Positions 1-9,554 are shown, numbered from the stretch's first letter. The stretch is DNA of 64,000 bases from Sphingomonas sp. J315 (GCF_024666595.1 NZ_CP088296.1:1178001-1242000); one strand, 5' to 3'. Numbers and translations: made by a program. Notes: generated from the letters alone by a model not told the origin.

Positions 1-2247
1 TCGGTATATTCGTTGCGCGCGGTCACGACCGTACCGAGCACGCCGTTCGCCGCGCCACCGACCGACCCGGTCCCGTCAACCCGCGTATTGGCGACGCGCA
101 CGCCGACATTGCCGCGCAGGCGGCGGTCCATCAGGTCGAGGTCGAAGTCCATCTGGACAAACCCCGCCATGTCGCGCTCGCGCACTGCATTGCGTTCACG
201 CCCATCGGTCTGGGCGCGATAGTCGCCCCATTTGTTGATGCAGTTGCAGTCGATCGAAAAATAGCGGCGAAACGCGTCGAGATTGGGGGCGTAGAAGCTG
301 GTCGGCGTCCCTGCCGACACGTTCAGTCCCTGGCCGAATCCGACCAGCTGGCCCAGCTGGGTGATCTGCAACCCCGCCTCCTGAAGCGTCGGGTTGATCG
401 CCTCGATCCCCTGGTTGCGGCGACCGGTCAGGCTGTCGAAGTCGAACGTCTTGTAGGTGCCGCCGAAGCGCAGCGTGAATTGTTCGGACAGGTCCAGTTC
501 GAAATTGGCGCGACCCACGCGGAATTCGTTGTTCACCTCATTGGTGAAGTAGCGGATCGTCGATAGCCCCTTCACCAGCGTCCACTGGGTCGGGTCGGCG
601 ACGTTGAAGCCGGGGTTGAAGATCGGCATTTTCCCGCCGCCCCGCTCGTCGAAGACATAGCCGTCGCGGTCGATTGCGTTGAATTCGACCAGCATCCCCT
701 CGGCATTGAACTCCGACTTAGACCAGCCCCCCGTCACCGCGACGCGGAAATTGTCGCTGAACTCATGGTTCACGTTCAGCGTCGCCTGTTTGAAGTCGGT
801 CTGGCCGATCTGCGCATCGGCGAAGCTGCGCCAGTCGACATTGTCGAGCACCAGGTAATCGGCCTGACCTGCCGCGTTGACATTTGCCGCGCGGATCTGG
901 GTTGAGGGACGACCGAGCAGCTCGTCATAATAGGCGATGCTGTTGGCGTTGGGGATGTAGCCCGGCGACACGGTCGAATTGTAATAATCGAACGGGTCGA
1001 GGTTGAACGGGTTGTAGCTCGCGCGTGTGCCGGTGACGAGGGTGTTGCCGTACAGCGCCTGGCCGCAATCGAGCGAGGCGCTGGCGTCGCAACGCGCATA
1101 GAGCGCTCGCCGGTCGGCCAGACCGTTTGCCGTATTGAGGGCGCGCAACGTGTTCTGCGCGACACGGGCATTGGTCCCGTTGCGGTTAAGCCCGATTGTG
1201 GTGATGCCCTGCGAATTCGATTCCTGGCGATAGCGCGAATAGACGAAGTCGCCGATGATTTCGGTCCGCGACGTCGGTTGCCACTGGGCGGTGAAGGTCA
1301 CGCCCAGTCGGTCATATTCCAGATCCTGCCGTCCGATCTGGGGCAGCGCCGGGATGATCGTCGTCGGGGTGACCAGCGCATAGGCCGCCGGGTCGGACCC
1401 AAAGGTCGCGCCAGTGCCGGTGCCGGTCGGTCGCGCAAAGCCGAACACGTTGGGCGACACGCCGGCATGCTGCGAATTGCGATAGGCGAATTCGAACTGG
1501 CCCGGCTGGCGGCGATAGGAATCGATCTGCTGGCGCTGATCCTGATAGGCCACCGTCGCGAGTACGCCGAAATTCTCGGCGAGACGCTTTGAGAAGAGCG
1601 CGGTCAGGCGCGGGTTCCAGCTGTCGCCATTCTCGCGATACTCCGCCTCCGCGCCGACCGCGAACCGGTCGCCCTTATAGGCAAGCGGGCGGCCGGTGAT
1701 GAGGTCGATGATCGCGCCCAGCGACCCCTCTTCGTTCGACGCAGTCACCGACTTGGTGATCTTGACCCCGCTGAACAGCTCCGAGGCAAAGGTGTTGAAG
1801 TCGAACCCGCGGGACCGGTTCGCGCCGGCATCCGACTGGTTGCCGCCCGAGATGTTCTGCGCATCCGCACCGTTCAGAAACACGCTCTGGAAGTCGCCCC
1901 CCAGCCCGCGCACGGTGATCGACCGGCCCTCGCCATTGTCGCGATCGATCGAGATGCCGGGCAGGCGCTGGATCGATTCTGCGATGTTGGCGTCGGGGAA
2001 GTCCGCAATATCCTCGGCAGTGATCAGAATCGACGATCTGGTCGGCCTTGCGCTTGTCGCTCAATGCGTTGGCCAGGCTGGCGCGGAAACCGGTAACCAC
2101 TACCTCTTCGCTGTCGGCGTCGGCCTGGCCATCCGCAGGTGCGGCATCGGACTGCGCCGCCCAGGCTGGCCCCGCTGCGACCAATGCCAAAGCGAGCGCC
2201 AGCCCCGAGCTCGAGCGGCGTGCGAAATGAAGATGACGAATGGCCAT
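1..2247 (-). pseudogene. TonB-dependent receptor, C-terminus beyond window, one-base frameshift
   Basis: Outer-membrane active-transport receptor; the neighbouring glycoside hydrolase and esterase suggest an oligosaccharide ligand (inference). The ATG at 2247 follows a purine-rich AGAGAGGGG ribosome site and opens a signal peptide of about 30 residues ending ALVAAGPAWA. The plug domain then starts at EEVVVTGFRASL (residues 48-59). After residue 74 (KADQIVDS) the frame breaks near 2024-2030. One extra base turns the expected DSITAEDIADFPDANIAES into another frame. Downstream of the break the frame is open to base 1 and encodes typical plug and barrel sequence (RLPGISIDRD, ITVRGLGGDF, GFDFNTFASELF). 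The receptor is divergent from the one at 2653 and similar to it in the plug. The single-base lesion could be real decay or a sequencing error. Confidence 0.85.
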
Positions 2248-2297
2248 GGAATCCCCTCTCTCTGATATCGGCGCGGGCCTGTGGCCGACCCGTCGAA

Positions 2298-2311
2298 TGA
2301 CACCGGTATCA
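2298..2311. promoter_or_regulatory. Palindromic operator candidate, copy 1
   Basis: TGACACCGGTATCA is a near-perfect 14-bp palindrome centred on CCGG, 51 bp upstream of the left receptor start. Related half-sites recur at 2467 and 2612. The shape resembles LacI-family operators known upstream of TonB receptors in glycan loci of Caulobacter and Xanthomonas; the match to that family is inference, and no LacI gene is in the window. Confidence 0.5.
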
Positions 2312-2466
2312 GGCAGACATCGGATTTTCAACTGGCAAACCGAGGCCCGGCCCGACGACCGTCCCGTAATGACTCGCATTAGAAGCGGGTTCGCCTCCAA
2401 GCGTGCACTGGGACCCGGCCGGGGTACGTGGGTTGACACCCGCAACAGAATGGCGGAGAAGCGCCA

Positions 2467-2480
2467 TGACACCGGTTTCT
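2467..2480. promoter_or_regulatory. Operator candidate, copy 2 (one good half)
   Basis: TGACACCGGTTTCT keeps the left half and the CCGG centre of the palindrome at 2298 but has a degraded right half. It lies midway in the divergent receptor promoter region. Confidence 0.35.
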
Positions 2481-2611
2481 CAAGCAAGCCAGTGCACGAC
2501 CGTGAGAACACGGCGATGACGGAGAGGATCATGTCCTGTGATCGCGATTCGCGACTCGGCCGCCCTCCTCCGCAAAACATCCGGCCTCGCGCACTTCGCA
2601 GGGTCTTTTGA

Positions 2612-2625
2612 AGTTACCGGTGTCA
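2612..2625. promoter_or_regulatory. Operator candidate, copy 3
   Basis: AGTTACCGGTGTCA has an intact right half-site (ACCGGTGTCA), followed at 2627 by a further half CGACACCGTT. It lies 28 bp upstream of the start codon at 2653, a position where a bound repressor would block the right-hand receptor operon. The rest of 2248-2652 holds no gene. Confidence 0.45.
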
Positions 2626-2652
2626 ACGACACCGTTTGAGAGGGGAATATCA

Positions 2653-5472
2653 ATGCGGTTCACTGTTCGCCGTGGCGGCGCCCGCCTGCTGGCAGCCACT
2701 TCCGCCCTTGTTATCGCCACCGCCGCCCAGGCGCAGGACGCGCCTGCCGACCCCGCAGCGGGCGAGGATGAGGAAATCGTCGTCACCGGCTTCCGCGCCT
2801 CGCTCGACGCCGCGCTCAACGTCAAGCGCGACTCCGTCGCTGCGGTCGACGCCATCGTCGCCGAGGACATCGCCAAATTCCCCGACCAGAACCTCGCCGA
2901 ATCGCTTCAGCGCATTCCGGGCATCTCGATCCAGCGCGACGGCGGCGAAGGGCGCGCGATCACCGTGCGCGGCCTCGGCTCGCAATTCACCCGCGTCCGC
3001 GTCAACGGGCTTGAGACGATCACCACCAGCCATGACGGTGCCGCCTCGAACCGCGACCGCGCGTTCGATTTCAACGTGTTCGCATCCGAACTGTTCAGCT
3101 CGATCGTGGTCCACAAGACCGCATCGGCAGACCTCGACGAAGGCTCGCTGGGCGCGGTCGTCGACCTCAACACCGGCAACCCGCTCAAGGGCAAATATGG
3201 GCTGACCTTCGCCGCATCGGCACAGGGCAGCTACAACGACCTGTCCGACACCTGGGGGCCGCGCGTCGCCGGTCTGCTCGGCTGGAAGTCGCCCGACGGC
3301 ACGCTCGGCACCTCGATCTCCGCCGCGTATCAAAAGACCAAGACCCGGGAGGTCGGCAACAACACCGTGCGCTGGGCACAGGCGCGCTTCGACTCGGTCA
3401 ACGGCACCAATTGCTGGACCACCGCGAACAGCGGCGGCACCTATGTCCCCAGCGCCGCGTGCGACCAGGCCGCAACCTCGTTCCACCCGCGGATCCCGCG
3501 CTATGGCGAAATCTCCCATTATCGCGAGCGCCTGGGCGTCACCGGCAGCCTGCAATGGTCGCCGGGCGACGCAACCCGCCTGTCGATCGACGCGCTCTAT
3601 TCCAACTTCAAGGGCGACCGCCGCGAGAAATGGGGCGAGGTGCTGCTGCGCTCCAACGAGCGGTCAATCAACGTCGTCAACCCGGTCTATGACAGCAACA
3701 ACAACATGATCGCCGCGACGCTCAACGATGCGTGGGTGCGGACCGAGCATTTCTTCAAGCAGACCGAAACCGAATTCTACCAGATCGGGGCGAGCTGGGA
3801 CCAGGACGTCACCGACAATTTCCGCTTCACCCTGATCGGCGGCTATTCGCGCTCGAACGCCGATGTGCCGCGCGAAACCACCATCGTGTTCGATGACCGC
3901 GATGCGCAGGGTTACAGCTACGACTATCGCAACATGATGGCACCGACGCTGACCTTCGGAACCAGCGTCACCACCCCGGGCAACTTCCAGCTCGCCGAAA
4001 TCCGCGACCGGCCGTCGAACGTGCTCAACCAGTTCCGCAACGCCCAGCTGCGCACCGAATGGGACGTGACCGAGGATTTCACGGTCAAGGCGGGCGCGGT
4101 GTGGCGGCGCTATAATTACGACATCGTCGCCTTCACCCGCGACACGGCGGTGTGCGGCAATGGCGGCGTCGATCGCGTCCTCGGCACGCTCACCTGCTCA
4201 CCGACCAGCCTGTTCGGCCCGACCGCGATCTACGGCTTCCCGGTGACGTCTGCCCTGTCGGAACTGTTCACGCTCACCGGTTCGAATGCCCCGACGGGCA
4301 CGACGACCCAGTGGCTGATTCCGAACCTCGACGCGGCGACCGCCTATACCAACCTTTATGGGCGCACCGCCGCGCTCGACGTCGGCAACAATCGCGGCGT
4401 AGTCGAGGAAACCACCGGCGGCTACCTCCAGTTCGATGCGAAGGGCAATCTGCTTGGGCTCGACTATGCCCTCAACGCAGGCATCCGCTATGTCCGCACC
4501 GACCAGTCATCCTACGGCATCAACAGCGGTGTCGTGGTCACGGTGGAGCGCGATTACGAGGACTGGCTGCCATCGTTCAATCTCGCGCTCTATCCGTCGC
4601 AGGATCTGATCATCCGCGGCGCGATCGCCAAGGTGATGACCCGTCCCTCGCTCGGCAATCTGACTCCGGGCGGCTCGGCCGACGGCTTCAACTATCGCGT
4701 GACCAGCGGCAATCCGTTCCTGCTGCCGTTCCGCGCGACCAATTTCGACTTCGCGGTCGAATGGTATTTCGCGCCGCAGTCGATCTTCTCGGTCGCGCTG
4801 TTCAAGAAGGATGTCGCGAGCTTCCCGGTCGCGCTCACCCGCACCGGCACCTTCACCGAAACCGGCCTTTCTCCCTCGGTGCTGGTCCCGTCCTCGCCCG
4901 CCGCACTCAATCCGGCGCAGCAGTCGCAGCCGATCTGGACGATCTCGACTCCCGGCAATGGTACCGGCGCATCGCTGGAGGGCGTCGAAGTCGCGCTCCA
5001 GGCACCGTTCAAGTTCCTGCCCGGCTTCCTGTCGAACTTCGGCGGCATCGTGAACGCGACCTTCGTCGACAGCTCTGCAACCTACACCCAGCAGGGACCG
5101 GCGACGACACCGGGCGGGGCGCTCCCGTCGGTGTCGCTCGAAAACACGCTCTTCGGCCTGTCGAAGAAGCAGTTTAATGCGACCCTCTACTACGAAGACA
5201 GCAAGTTCAGCGCGCGCGCTTCGGTCAGCTATCGTGACGGCTTCACCGATGCCGGATCCGCGACGGGCAACATCTTCGAAGGCTATGACGCGATCACCAA
5301 TGTCGACGCCTCGGTCCGCTACAAGCTGACCGACTATCTCGAAGTCTCGGTCGAGGGCACCAACCTCACCGACGCCTATCGCGGTCGCTGGGTCGATATC
5401 GGTGCGCGTCGCAATTACGAAAGCAATCATTTCGGCCGCACGATCCTGGTGGGCGCGCGGATCAAGATGTGA
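2653..5472 (+). CDS. TonB-dependent receptor
   Basis: A 939-residue outer-membrane receptor, intact. I chose the ATG at 2653 because it follows GAGAGGGGAATATCA and begins a clean signal peptide (MRFTVRRGGARLL...ATAAQAQ). An upstream TTG at 2608 would run through operator sequence. The plug domain follows from EEIVVTGFRASLDAAL (about residues 40-55), with IPGISIQRDGGEGRAITVRG and a FASELFSSIVVHK segment. The remainder is beta-barrel-like, ending HFGRTILVGARIKM. This architecture is common in sphingomonad and caulobacter receptors for plant oligosaccharides. The next gene begins 15 bases after its stop, so receptor, esterase and GH43 form one operon. Imported xylo- or arabino-oligosaccharides are the likely ligands (inference from the neighbours). 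Confidence 0.93.
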   Translation: MRFTVRRGGARLLAATSALVIATAAQAQDAPADPAAGEDEEIVVTGFRASLDAALNVKRDSVAAVDAIVAEDIAKFPDQNLAESLQRIPGISIQRDGGEGRAITVRGLGSQFTRVRVNGLETITTSHDGAASNRDRAFDFNVFASELFSSIVVHKTASADLDEGSLGAVVDLNTGNPLKGKYGLTFAASAQGSYNDLSDTWGPRVAGLLGWKSPDGTLGTSISAAYQKTKTREVGNNTVRWAQARFDSVNGTNCWTTANSGGTYVPSAACDQAATSFHPRIPRYGEISHYRERLGVTGSLQWSPGDATRLSIDALYSNFKGDRREKWGEVLLRSNERSINVVNPVYDSNNNMIAATLNDAWVRTEHFFKQTETEFYQIGASWDQDVTDNFRFTLIGGYSRSNADVPRETTIVFDDRDAQGYSYDYRNMMAPTLTFGTSVTTPGNFQLAEIRDRPSNVLNQFRNAQLRTEWDVTEDFTVKAGAVWRRYNYDIVAFTRDTAVCGNGGVDRVLGTLTCSPTSLFGPTAIYGFPVTSALSELFTLTGSNAPTGTTTQWLIPNLDAATAYTNLYGRTAALDVGNNRGVVEETTGGYLQFDAKGNLLGLDYALNAGIRYVRTDQSSYGINSGVVVTVERDYEDWLPSFNLALYPSQDLIIRGAIAKVMTRPSLGNLTPGGSADGFNYRVTSGNPFLLPFRATNFDFAVEWYFAPQSIFSVALFKKDVASFPVALTRTGTFTETGLSPSVLVPSSPAALNPAQQSQPIWTISTPGNGTGASLEGVEVALQAPFKFLPGFLSNFGGIVNATFVDSSATYTQQGPATTPGGALPSVSLENTLFGLSKKQFNATLYYEDSKFSARASVSYRDGFTDAGSATGNIFEGYDAITNVDASVRYKLTDYLEVSVEGTNLTDAYRGRWVDIGARRNYESNHFGRTILVGARIKM

Positions 5473-5486
5473 CCGAGAGAGGGGAC

Positions 5487-6512
5487 ATGGCGGCCGGGAG
5501 TGAGGCTCCCCTTCGGCCCGGCCGCCGTGAATTTCTCGCCACCGCCGGGGTGACTGCGGCGCTGATCGCGTCCGCCGCCGCCCGCGGCCAGACCGCACCG
5601 CCGGCCACCGGAAAGCCGGGGCCGGCGGGGCTTCCCGACCCGACCGAAACCATCGACCTGTGGCCCAGAGGCGCGCCGGGGATGCCCGCGACCCCGCCGG
5701 TCGAAACCGTCACCGAACGCAGCACCGACCGCGACCTGACCGACCGCGCCGTGCTGGGCATCACGCGCCCGCGCCTCGTCGTCTTCCGCCCGCACCGCCC
5801 CAATGGCGCGGCGGTGATGATCACCCCCGGCGGCGGCTATCGCCACATCGTCATCGACAAGGAGGGCTATGAGCTCGGCCGCTGGCTGGCGGCGCGCGGC
5901 TTCACCGTCTTCGTCCTGTTCTACCGCCTGCCGGGTGATGGCTGGGCTGCTGGCCCCAATGTCGCGCTCGCCGATGCGCAGCGCGCGATGCGCCTGATCC
6001 GCCACCGCGCGCGCGATTACGGCATCGACCCGCAACGCGTCGCGGCGATGGGCTTTTCCGCCGGCGGGCATCTCTGCGCCGATCTGCTCACCCGCTTCGA
6101 CGCACGCGTCTATGACCCCGTCGACGCCGCCGACCGGTTCAGCGCGCGCCCCGACGCCGCCGCGCCAATCTACCCCGTGATCAGCATGAGCGCGCCGCAC
6201 GCCCACCCCGGCTCGCGCACCTTGCTCGTCGGCGACACCGCGGATGCCGCGCGCGAGGCGGCGCATTCGCCGCACCGCAACGTCCCCGCCAATGCCCCGC
6301 CGACCTTCATCGTCCATGCCGAGGATGACGCGGTCGTTCCGGTCGAAAACGCCCTGCTGCTGCGCGCGGCATTGCGGGCGAAGAACATCCCCGTCGAAAC
6401 GCATCTCTTCGCCCATGGCGGCCATGGATTCGGCCTGCGCCGGACATTGGGCAAGCCCGTCGCGATCTGGCCCGACCTGTTCCTCGCCTGGGCAACCGGC
6501 ATCCTCGTCTGA
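5487..6512 (+). CDS. Tat-exported alpha/beta hydrolase, acetyl-xylan-esterase-like
   Basis: A 341-residue serine hydrolase probably acting in the periplasm. The N-terminus holds a twin-arginine signal (PGRREFLATAGVTAAL). The fold signatures are an oxyanion strand TPGGGYRH (about 113-120), the nucleophile elbow GFSAGGH with Ser near 191, an acid in HAEDDAVVP, and a catalytic His in HGGHGFGL near the C-terminus. Hydrolases of this BD-FAE/XynB-like group typically deacetylate hemicellulose. The ATG at 5487 has an AGAGAGGGG ribosome site; a GTG at 5469, overlapping the receptor stop, is possible but has none. It sits between the receptor and a GH43 enzyme, supporting hemicellulose debranching. 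The exact substrate is not shown by sequence. Confidence 0.82.
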   Translation: MAAGSEAPLRPGRREFLATAGVTAALIASAAARGQTAPPATGKPGPAGLPDPTETIDLWPRGAPGMPATPPVETVTERSTDRDLTDRAVLGITRPRLVVFRPHRPNGAAVMITPGGGYRHIVIDKEGYELGRWLAARGFTVFVLFYRLPGDGWAAGPNVALADAQRAMRLIRHRARDYGIDPQRVAAMGFSAGGHLCADLLTRFDARVYDPVDAADRFSARPDAAAPIYPVISMSAPHAHPGSRTLLVGDTADAAREAAHSPHRNVPANAPPTFIVHAEDDAVVPVENALLLRAALRAKNIPVETHLFAHGGHGFGLRRTLGKPVAIWPDLFLAWATGILV

Positions 6513-6529
6513 ACCCAAGGGAAGTAGCC

Positions 6530-8128
6530 ATGCGTATCAACCGTCGCGACCTGATCGGCGCCGCCTCGATCGGAGGCGCGCTCTCGACCTTTCCCGCGGC
6601 GCTGGCGACCGAGACCAAGGCTGCACCGACCGCCCCGGACTGGAAGCGCGGCTTCGACAATCAGCGGATTCCCGACCTTGGCGATGGGCGTTTCCTCAAC
6701 CCGCTCATGGCGGGTGACCATCCCGATCCGACGATCCTCAAGGACGGGAAGGACTATTACATGACCTTCTCGACCTTCGACTCCTACCCCGGCCTGGTCA
6801 TCTGGCATTCGCGCGACCTGATCAACTGGCAGCCGGTCGGCGCAGCGCTCACAAAGAATATCGGATCGGTCTGGGCCCCCGAACTGTGCAAACACAATGG
6901 CCGCTACTTCCTCTACATTCCGACCAAGGGGCCGAACACCAGCTGGGTGATCTGGGCCGACAGGATCGAGGGGCCGTGGAGCGATCCGATCGACTTGAAG
7001 CTGCCCAACCATATCGACCCCGGCCATGCGGTGGGCGAGGATGGCTCGCGCTGGCTGTTCCTGTCGGGTGGCGACCGCGTGCGGCTGTCCGACGACGGCC
7101 TGTCACGGATCGGCGAGCCCGAGCATGTCTATGACCCGTGGCGCTATCCCAAGGACTGGATCGTCGAGGGCTTTGCGCCGGAGGGGCCGAAGATCACGCG
7201 CCACAAGGGCTGGTTCTACATGATCACCGCCGTCGGCGGGACGGCGGGGCCGCCGACCGGGCATATGGTGATCGCCGCGCGCTCACGCTCGATCCACGGG
7301 CCGTGGGAGAATTGCCCGCACAACCCGCTGGTCCGCACCACCTCACTGCAGGAAAAATGGTGGTCGCGCGGCCATGCAACCTTGGTCGAGGGGCCGGGGG
7401 GTGACTGGTGGAGCGTCTATCACGGCTATGAAAATGGCTATTGGACGCTGGGGCGACAGGCGCTGCTCGATCCCGTAGAATGGACCGATGACGGCTGGTT
7501 CCGCATGAAAGGCGGCGACCTGTCGCAGCCGATCGCCAAGCCCAGGGGCGGGACGAAGAGCGGCCCGCACGGCATGAAGCTGTCGGACGATTTCGCCACG
7601 CTCGCGCTCGGCACCAAATGGAATTTCTTCCGCCCCGCCCCTGATGAACGCACGCGCGTTCGCGTTGCGAAGAACGTCCTGCACCTCGACGCGCGCGGCA
7701 CCGCGCCGTCCAGCTCGTCGCCGCTGCTGCTGATCGCGGGCGACCCCGCCTATCGCTTCGAATGCGATATCGAGATTGCACCGGGCGGGACCGCCGGCCT
7801 CATCCTGTTCTACGACGACAAACTCTATTGCGGCCTCGGCTTCGACGAGAAGCGCTTCGTGACCCACCAATACGGCATCGAACGCGGCCGCCCCGCCAAC
7901 CCGCATGGCCGCAAGATGCGGCTGCGCGTCACCAACGACCGTCACATTGTCACCTACGACACCAGCGGCGATGGCGGAAAGACCTGGCACCGGTTCGATC
8001 GCGGCATGGAGGTTTCGGGATACCACCACAATGTCCGCGGCGGCTTCCTGATGCTCCGCCCCGGCCTCTATTCGGCGGGTGCAGGCACGGCGAAGTTCAG
8101 CGATTTCCGGTTCGAGGCACTGGGATAA
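6530..8128 (+). CDS. Glycoside hydrolase family 43 (beta-xylosidase/arabinofuranosidase-like)
   Basis: A 532-residue exported glycosidase. The N-terminus MRINRRDLIGAASIGGALS is a Tat signal. The five-bladed propeller is recognisable: GDHPDPTI with the catalytic Asp near residue 66, GSVWAPEL, and EGFAPEGPKI supplying the general-acid Glu. WWSRGHATLVEG and WWSVYHGYENGY follow. The C-terminal third (from about residue 345, KLSDDFATLALGTKWNFF) looks like the concanavalin-like beta-sandwich found in many GH43 enzymes. It follows the esterase by 17 bases. The pair fits removal of acetyl and pentose side groups from xylan or arabinan before import. Xylosidase and arabinofuranosidase activities cannot be told apart by reading. 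Confidence 0.88.
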   Translation: MRINRRDLIGAASIGGALSTFPAALATETKAAPTAPDWKRGFDNQRIPDLGDGRFLNPLMAGDHPDPTILKDGKDYYMTFSTFDSYPGLVIWHSRDLINWQPVGAALTKNIGSVWAPELCKHNGRYFLYIPTKGPNTSWVIWADRIEGPWSDPIDLKLPNHIDPGHAVGEDGSRWLFLSGGDRVRLSDDGLSRIGEPEHVYDPWRYPKDWIVEGFAPEGPKITRHKGWFYMITAVGGTAGPPTGHMVIAARSRSIHGPWENCPHNPLVRTTSLQEKWWSRGHATLVEGPGGDWWSVYHGYENGYWTLGRQALLDPVEWTDDGWFRMKGGDLSQPIAKPRGGTKSGPHGMKLSDDFATLALGTKWNFFRPAPDERTRVRVAKNVLHLDARGTAPSSSSPLLLIAGDPAYRFECDIEIAPGGTAGLILFYDDKLYCGLGFDEKRFVTHQYGIERGRPANPHGRKMRLRVTNDRHIVTYDTSGDGGKTWHRFDRGMEVSGYHHNVRGGFLMLRPGLYSAGAGTAKFSDFRFEALG

Positions 8129-8132
8129 GACG

Positions 8133-8180
8133 ATGGCGCGTCAGGATGCGGAGCGGCTGGTGGAGCTGAGGACTACATAA
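8133..8180 (+). pseudogene. Truncated first gene stub at left edge of the mobile element
   Basis: A 15-codon frame (MARQDAERLVELRTT) begins four bases after the GH43 stop, a spacing typical of a coupled operon gene. It terminates just where base composition turns sharply AT-rich. The simplest reading is that the next glycan-operon gene was cut by insertion of the element near 8165-8180. The stub is too short to identify a family. Confidence 0.45.
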
Positions 8181-8348
8181 TACTTGTTCATTACTGTTCA
8201 TCATTGTCCAATTATCTAATTTGTTCTTGACGTTACGTATCGTCCGTGATTGCCTGCGTTCGCTACCGAACGTGCAAATTCGCCTCATTTCGTGGGGTCG
8301 TATATTGGGCGGGATCGGGAGTGGATTTGACCAGCTCACGAGCTGACA
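8181..8348. other. Putative left attachment region (attL side)
   Basis: This 168-bp AT-rich stretch, unlike the GC-rich coding sequence on its left, lies between the stub and the integrase. TGTTCAT occurs at 8185-8191 and 8195-8201 and a related TTGTCCA at 8204-8210, one helical turn apart, as expected for integrase or excisionase binding sites. No tRNA is visible here, so the target is not the usual tRNA 3' end. I found no matching direct repeat on the right. Confidence 0.4.
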
Positions 8349-9554
8349 ATGGCACTGACTGCACTCCGCATCGCCAAGGCGAAGCCAGGAACTTACTGCG
8401 ACGGCAAAGGCTTGCTGCTTCGCGTCACGCCGACTGGGGCGAAAAGCTGGATGCTCCGTATCCAGCACCAAGGGCGCCGACGCGACTTCGGACTTGGGTC
8501 CACGGACTGGGTTACGCTCGCCGAAGCGCGAGCCGCTGCTGCTGCTCTTCGCGCCGATATCAAGAAAGGTGTTGAGTCGATCGGCCGCGAGTCCAAGCGC
8601 AATATAACTGCAAAAGCACAGCCCATTCCAACATTCGATGAGGCCGCAAGGAAGTGTTACGAGACTCTGTCCGAAGGATGGGACGATCGACGAAAGAAAA
8701 ACTGGCTTTCCAGCCTTGAGAACCACATTTTTCCGCTTATCGGGAAGAAGCCGATCGACACGGTGGACAGCGCGATGGTCCGCGGAGCGCTGGAACCGAT
8801 ATGGCTGAAGATTCCGGAGACGGCGCGCCGAATTCTTCAGCGTATCTCCGCCGTCCTTGATTTCGCCCATATCGAAGGGTGGCGCCGCGAGGAAACCTCA
8901 CTTCGGACAGTGATCAAGGGTCTCCCCAGACAGACGGATCGCGGCAAACATTTCGAAGCGATGCCATATGCGGAGGCGCCCAGCCTGATCGATCGCTTGG
9001 TCAGCGAGCCCACGGTCAGCCGCGATGCGCTGCGTCTCCTGATCTATACGGCTGCCCGTTCGAACGAGATCCGTAACGCGACATGGCCGGAGTTCGATCT
9101 CGATGCGGGCGTGTGGTCGATACCAGCGGAGCGCATGAAGGCCCGAGTGGCACATACTGTTCCATTGTCCGCGCCCGCGGTCGCCCTCCTCAAGACATAC
9201 TGGCGCGCGCGGCGAGGCGATGACGCGCTGGTGTTCTCGATCGGCGGTAAGAAGCCTCTTTCCGACATGACGCTGTCCAAGCTTCTCAAGGCGCTGAACG
9301 TCGGCAGTTACACTGTGCATGGCTTCCGAAGCAGCTTCACCGACTGGGCGGCGGAGCGGACACGCTTTCCCAAAGAAGTGGCCGACAAAGCACTCGCGCA
9401 CCGGATTCCTGACCAGGTCGAGGCCGCCTATCGGCGTACTGACTTCTTCGAGAAGCGCGGGAAGCTGATGACCGCGTGGGCGAACTATCTCCACGGCCAG
9501 AGCTCGGCCAAAGCTTCAGTTCCCGCTTCGAACAGCCGCGCGCGCAAGAAATGA
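8349..9554 (+). CDS. int: Tyrosine-recombinase integrase (P4-like, DUF4102 arm domain)
   Basis: A 401-residue site-specific recombinase that should integrate and, with an excisionase, excise the element. The N-terminal arm-binding domain reads LTALRIAKAKPGTYCDGKGL, with LRVTPTGAKSWMLRI. The catalytic domain shows Arg near 237 (TAARSNEIR), the HGFRSSF box with His/Arg near 324/327, a third-box His near 351 (ALAHRI) and the nucleophilic Tyr near 361 (AAYRRTDF). All expected residues are present and the length is normal, so it looks functional. The gene overlaps the end of the excisionase gene tail to tail by 39 bases. It is the leftmost element gene and points inward. Confidence 0.93.
   Translation: MALTALRIAKAKPGTYCDGKGLLLRVTPTGAKSWMLRIQHQGRRRDFGLGSTDWVTLAEARAAAAALRADIKKGVESIGRESKRNITAKAQPIPTFDEAARKCYETLSEGWDDRRKKNWLSSLENHIFPLIGKKPIDTVDSAMVRGALEPIWLKIPETARRILQRISAVLDFAHIEGWRREETSLRTVIKGLPRQTDRGKHFEAMPYAEAPSLIDRLVSEPTVSRDALRLLIYTAARSNEIRNATWPEFDLDAGVWSIPAERMKARVAHTVPLSAPAVALLKTYWRARRGDDALVFSIGGKKPLSDMTLSKLLKALNVGSYTVHGFRSSFTDWAAERTRFPKEVADKALAHRIPDQVEAAYRRTDFFEKRGKLMTAWANYLHGQSSAKASVPASNSRARKK

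Noticed and set aside
2608..2652. TTG start for the second TonB receptor
   Set aside because: It would translate the operator region; the ATG at 2653 has a proper ribosome site and signal peptide.
4507..5598. 363-codon minus-strand frame
   Set aside because: Antisense to the intact TonB receptor; repetitive Arg/Asp/Glu-rich translation.
8129..8348. tRNA gene as the integration target
   Set aside because: No cloverleaf or TTCRANNC-type T-arm can be drawn on either strand.
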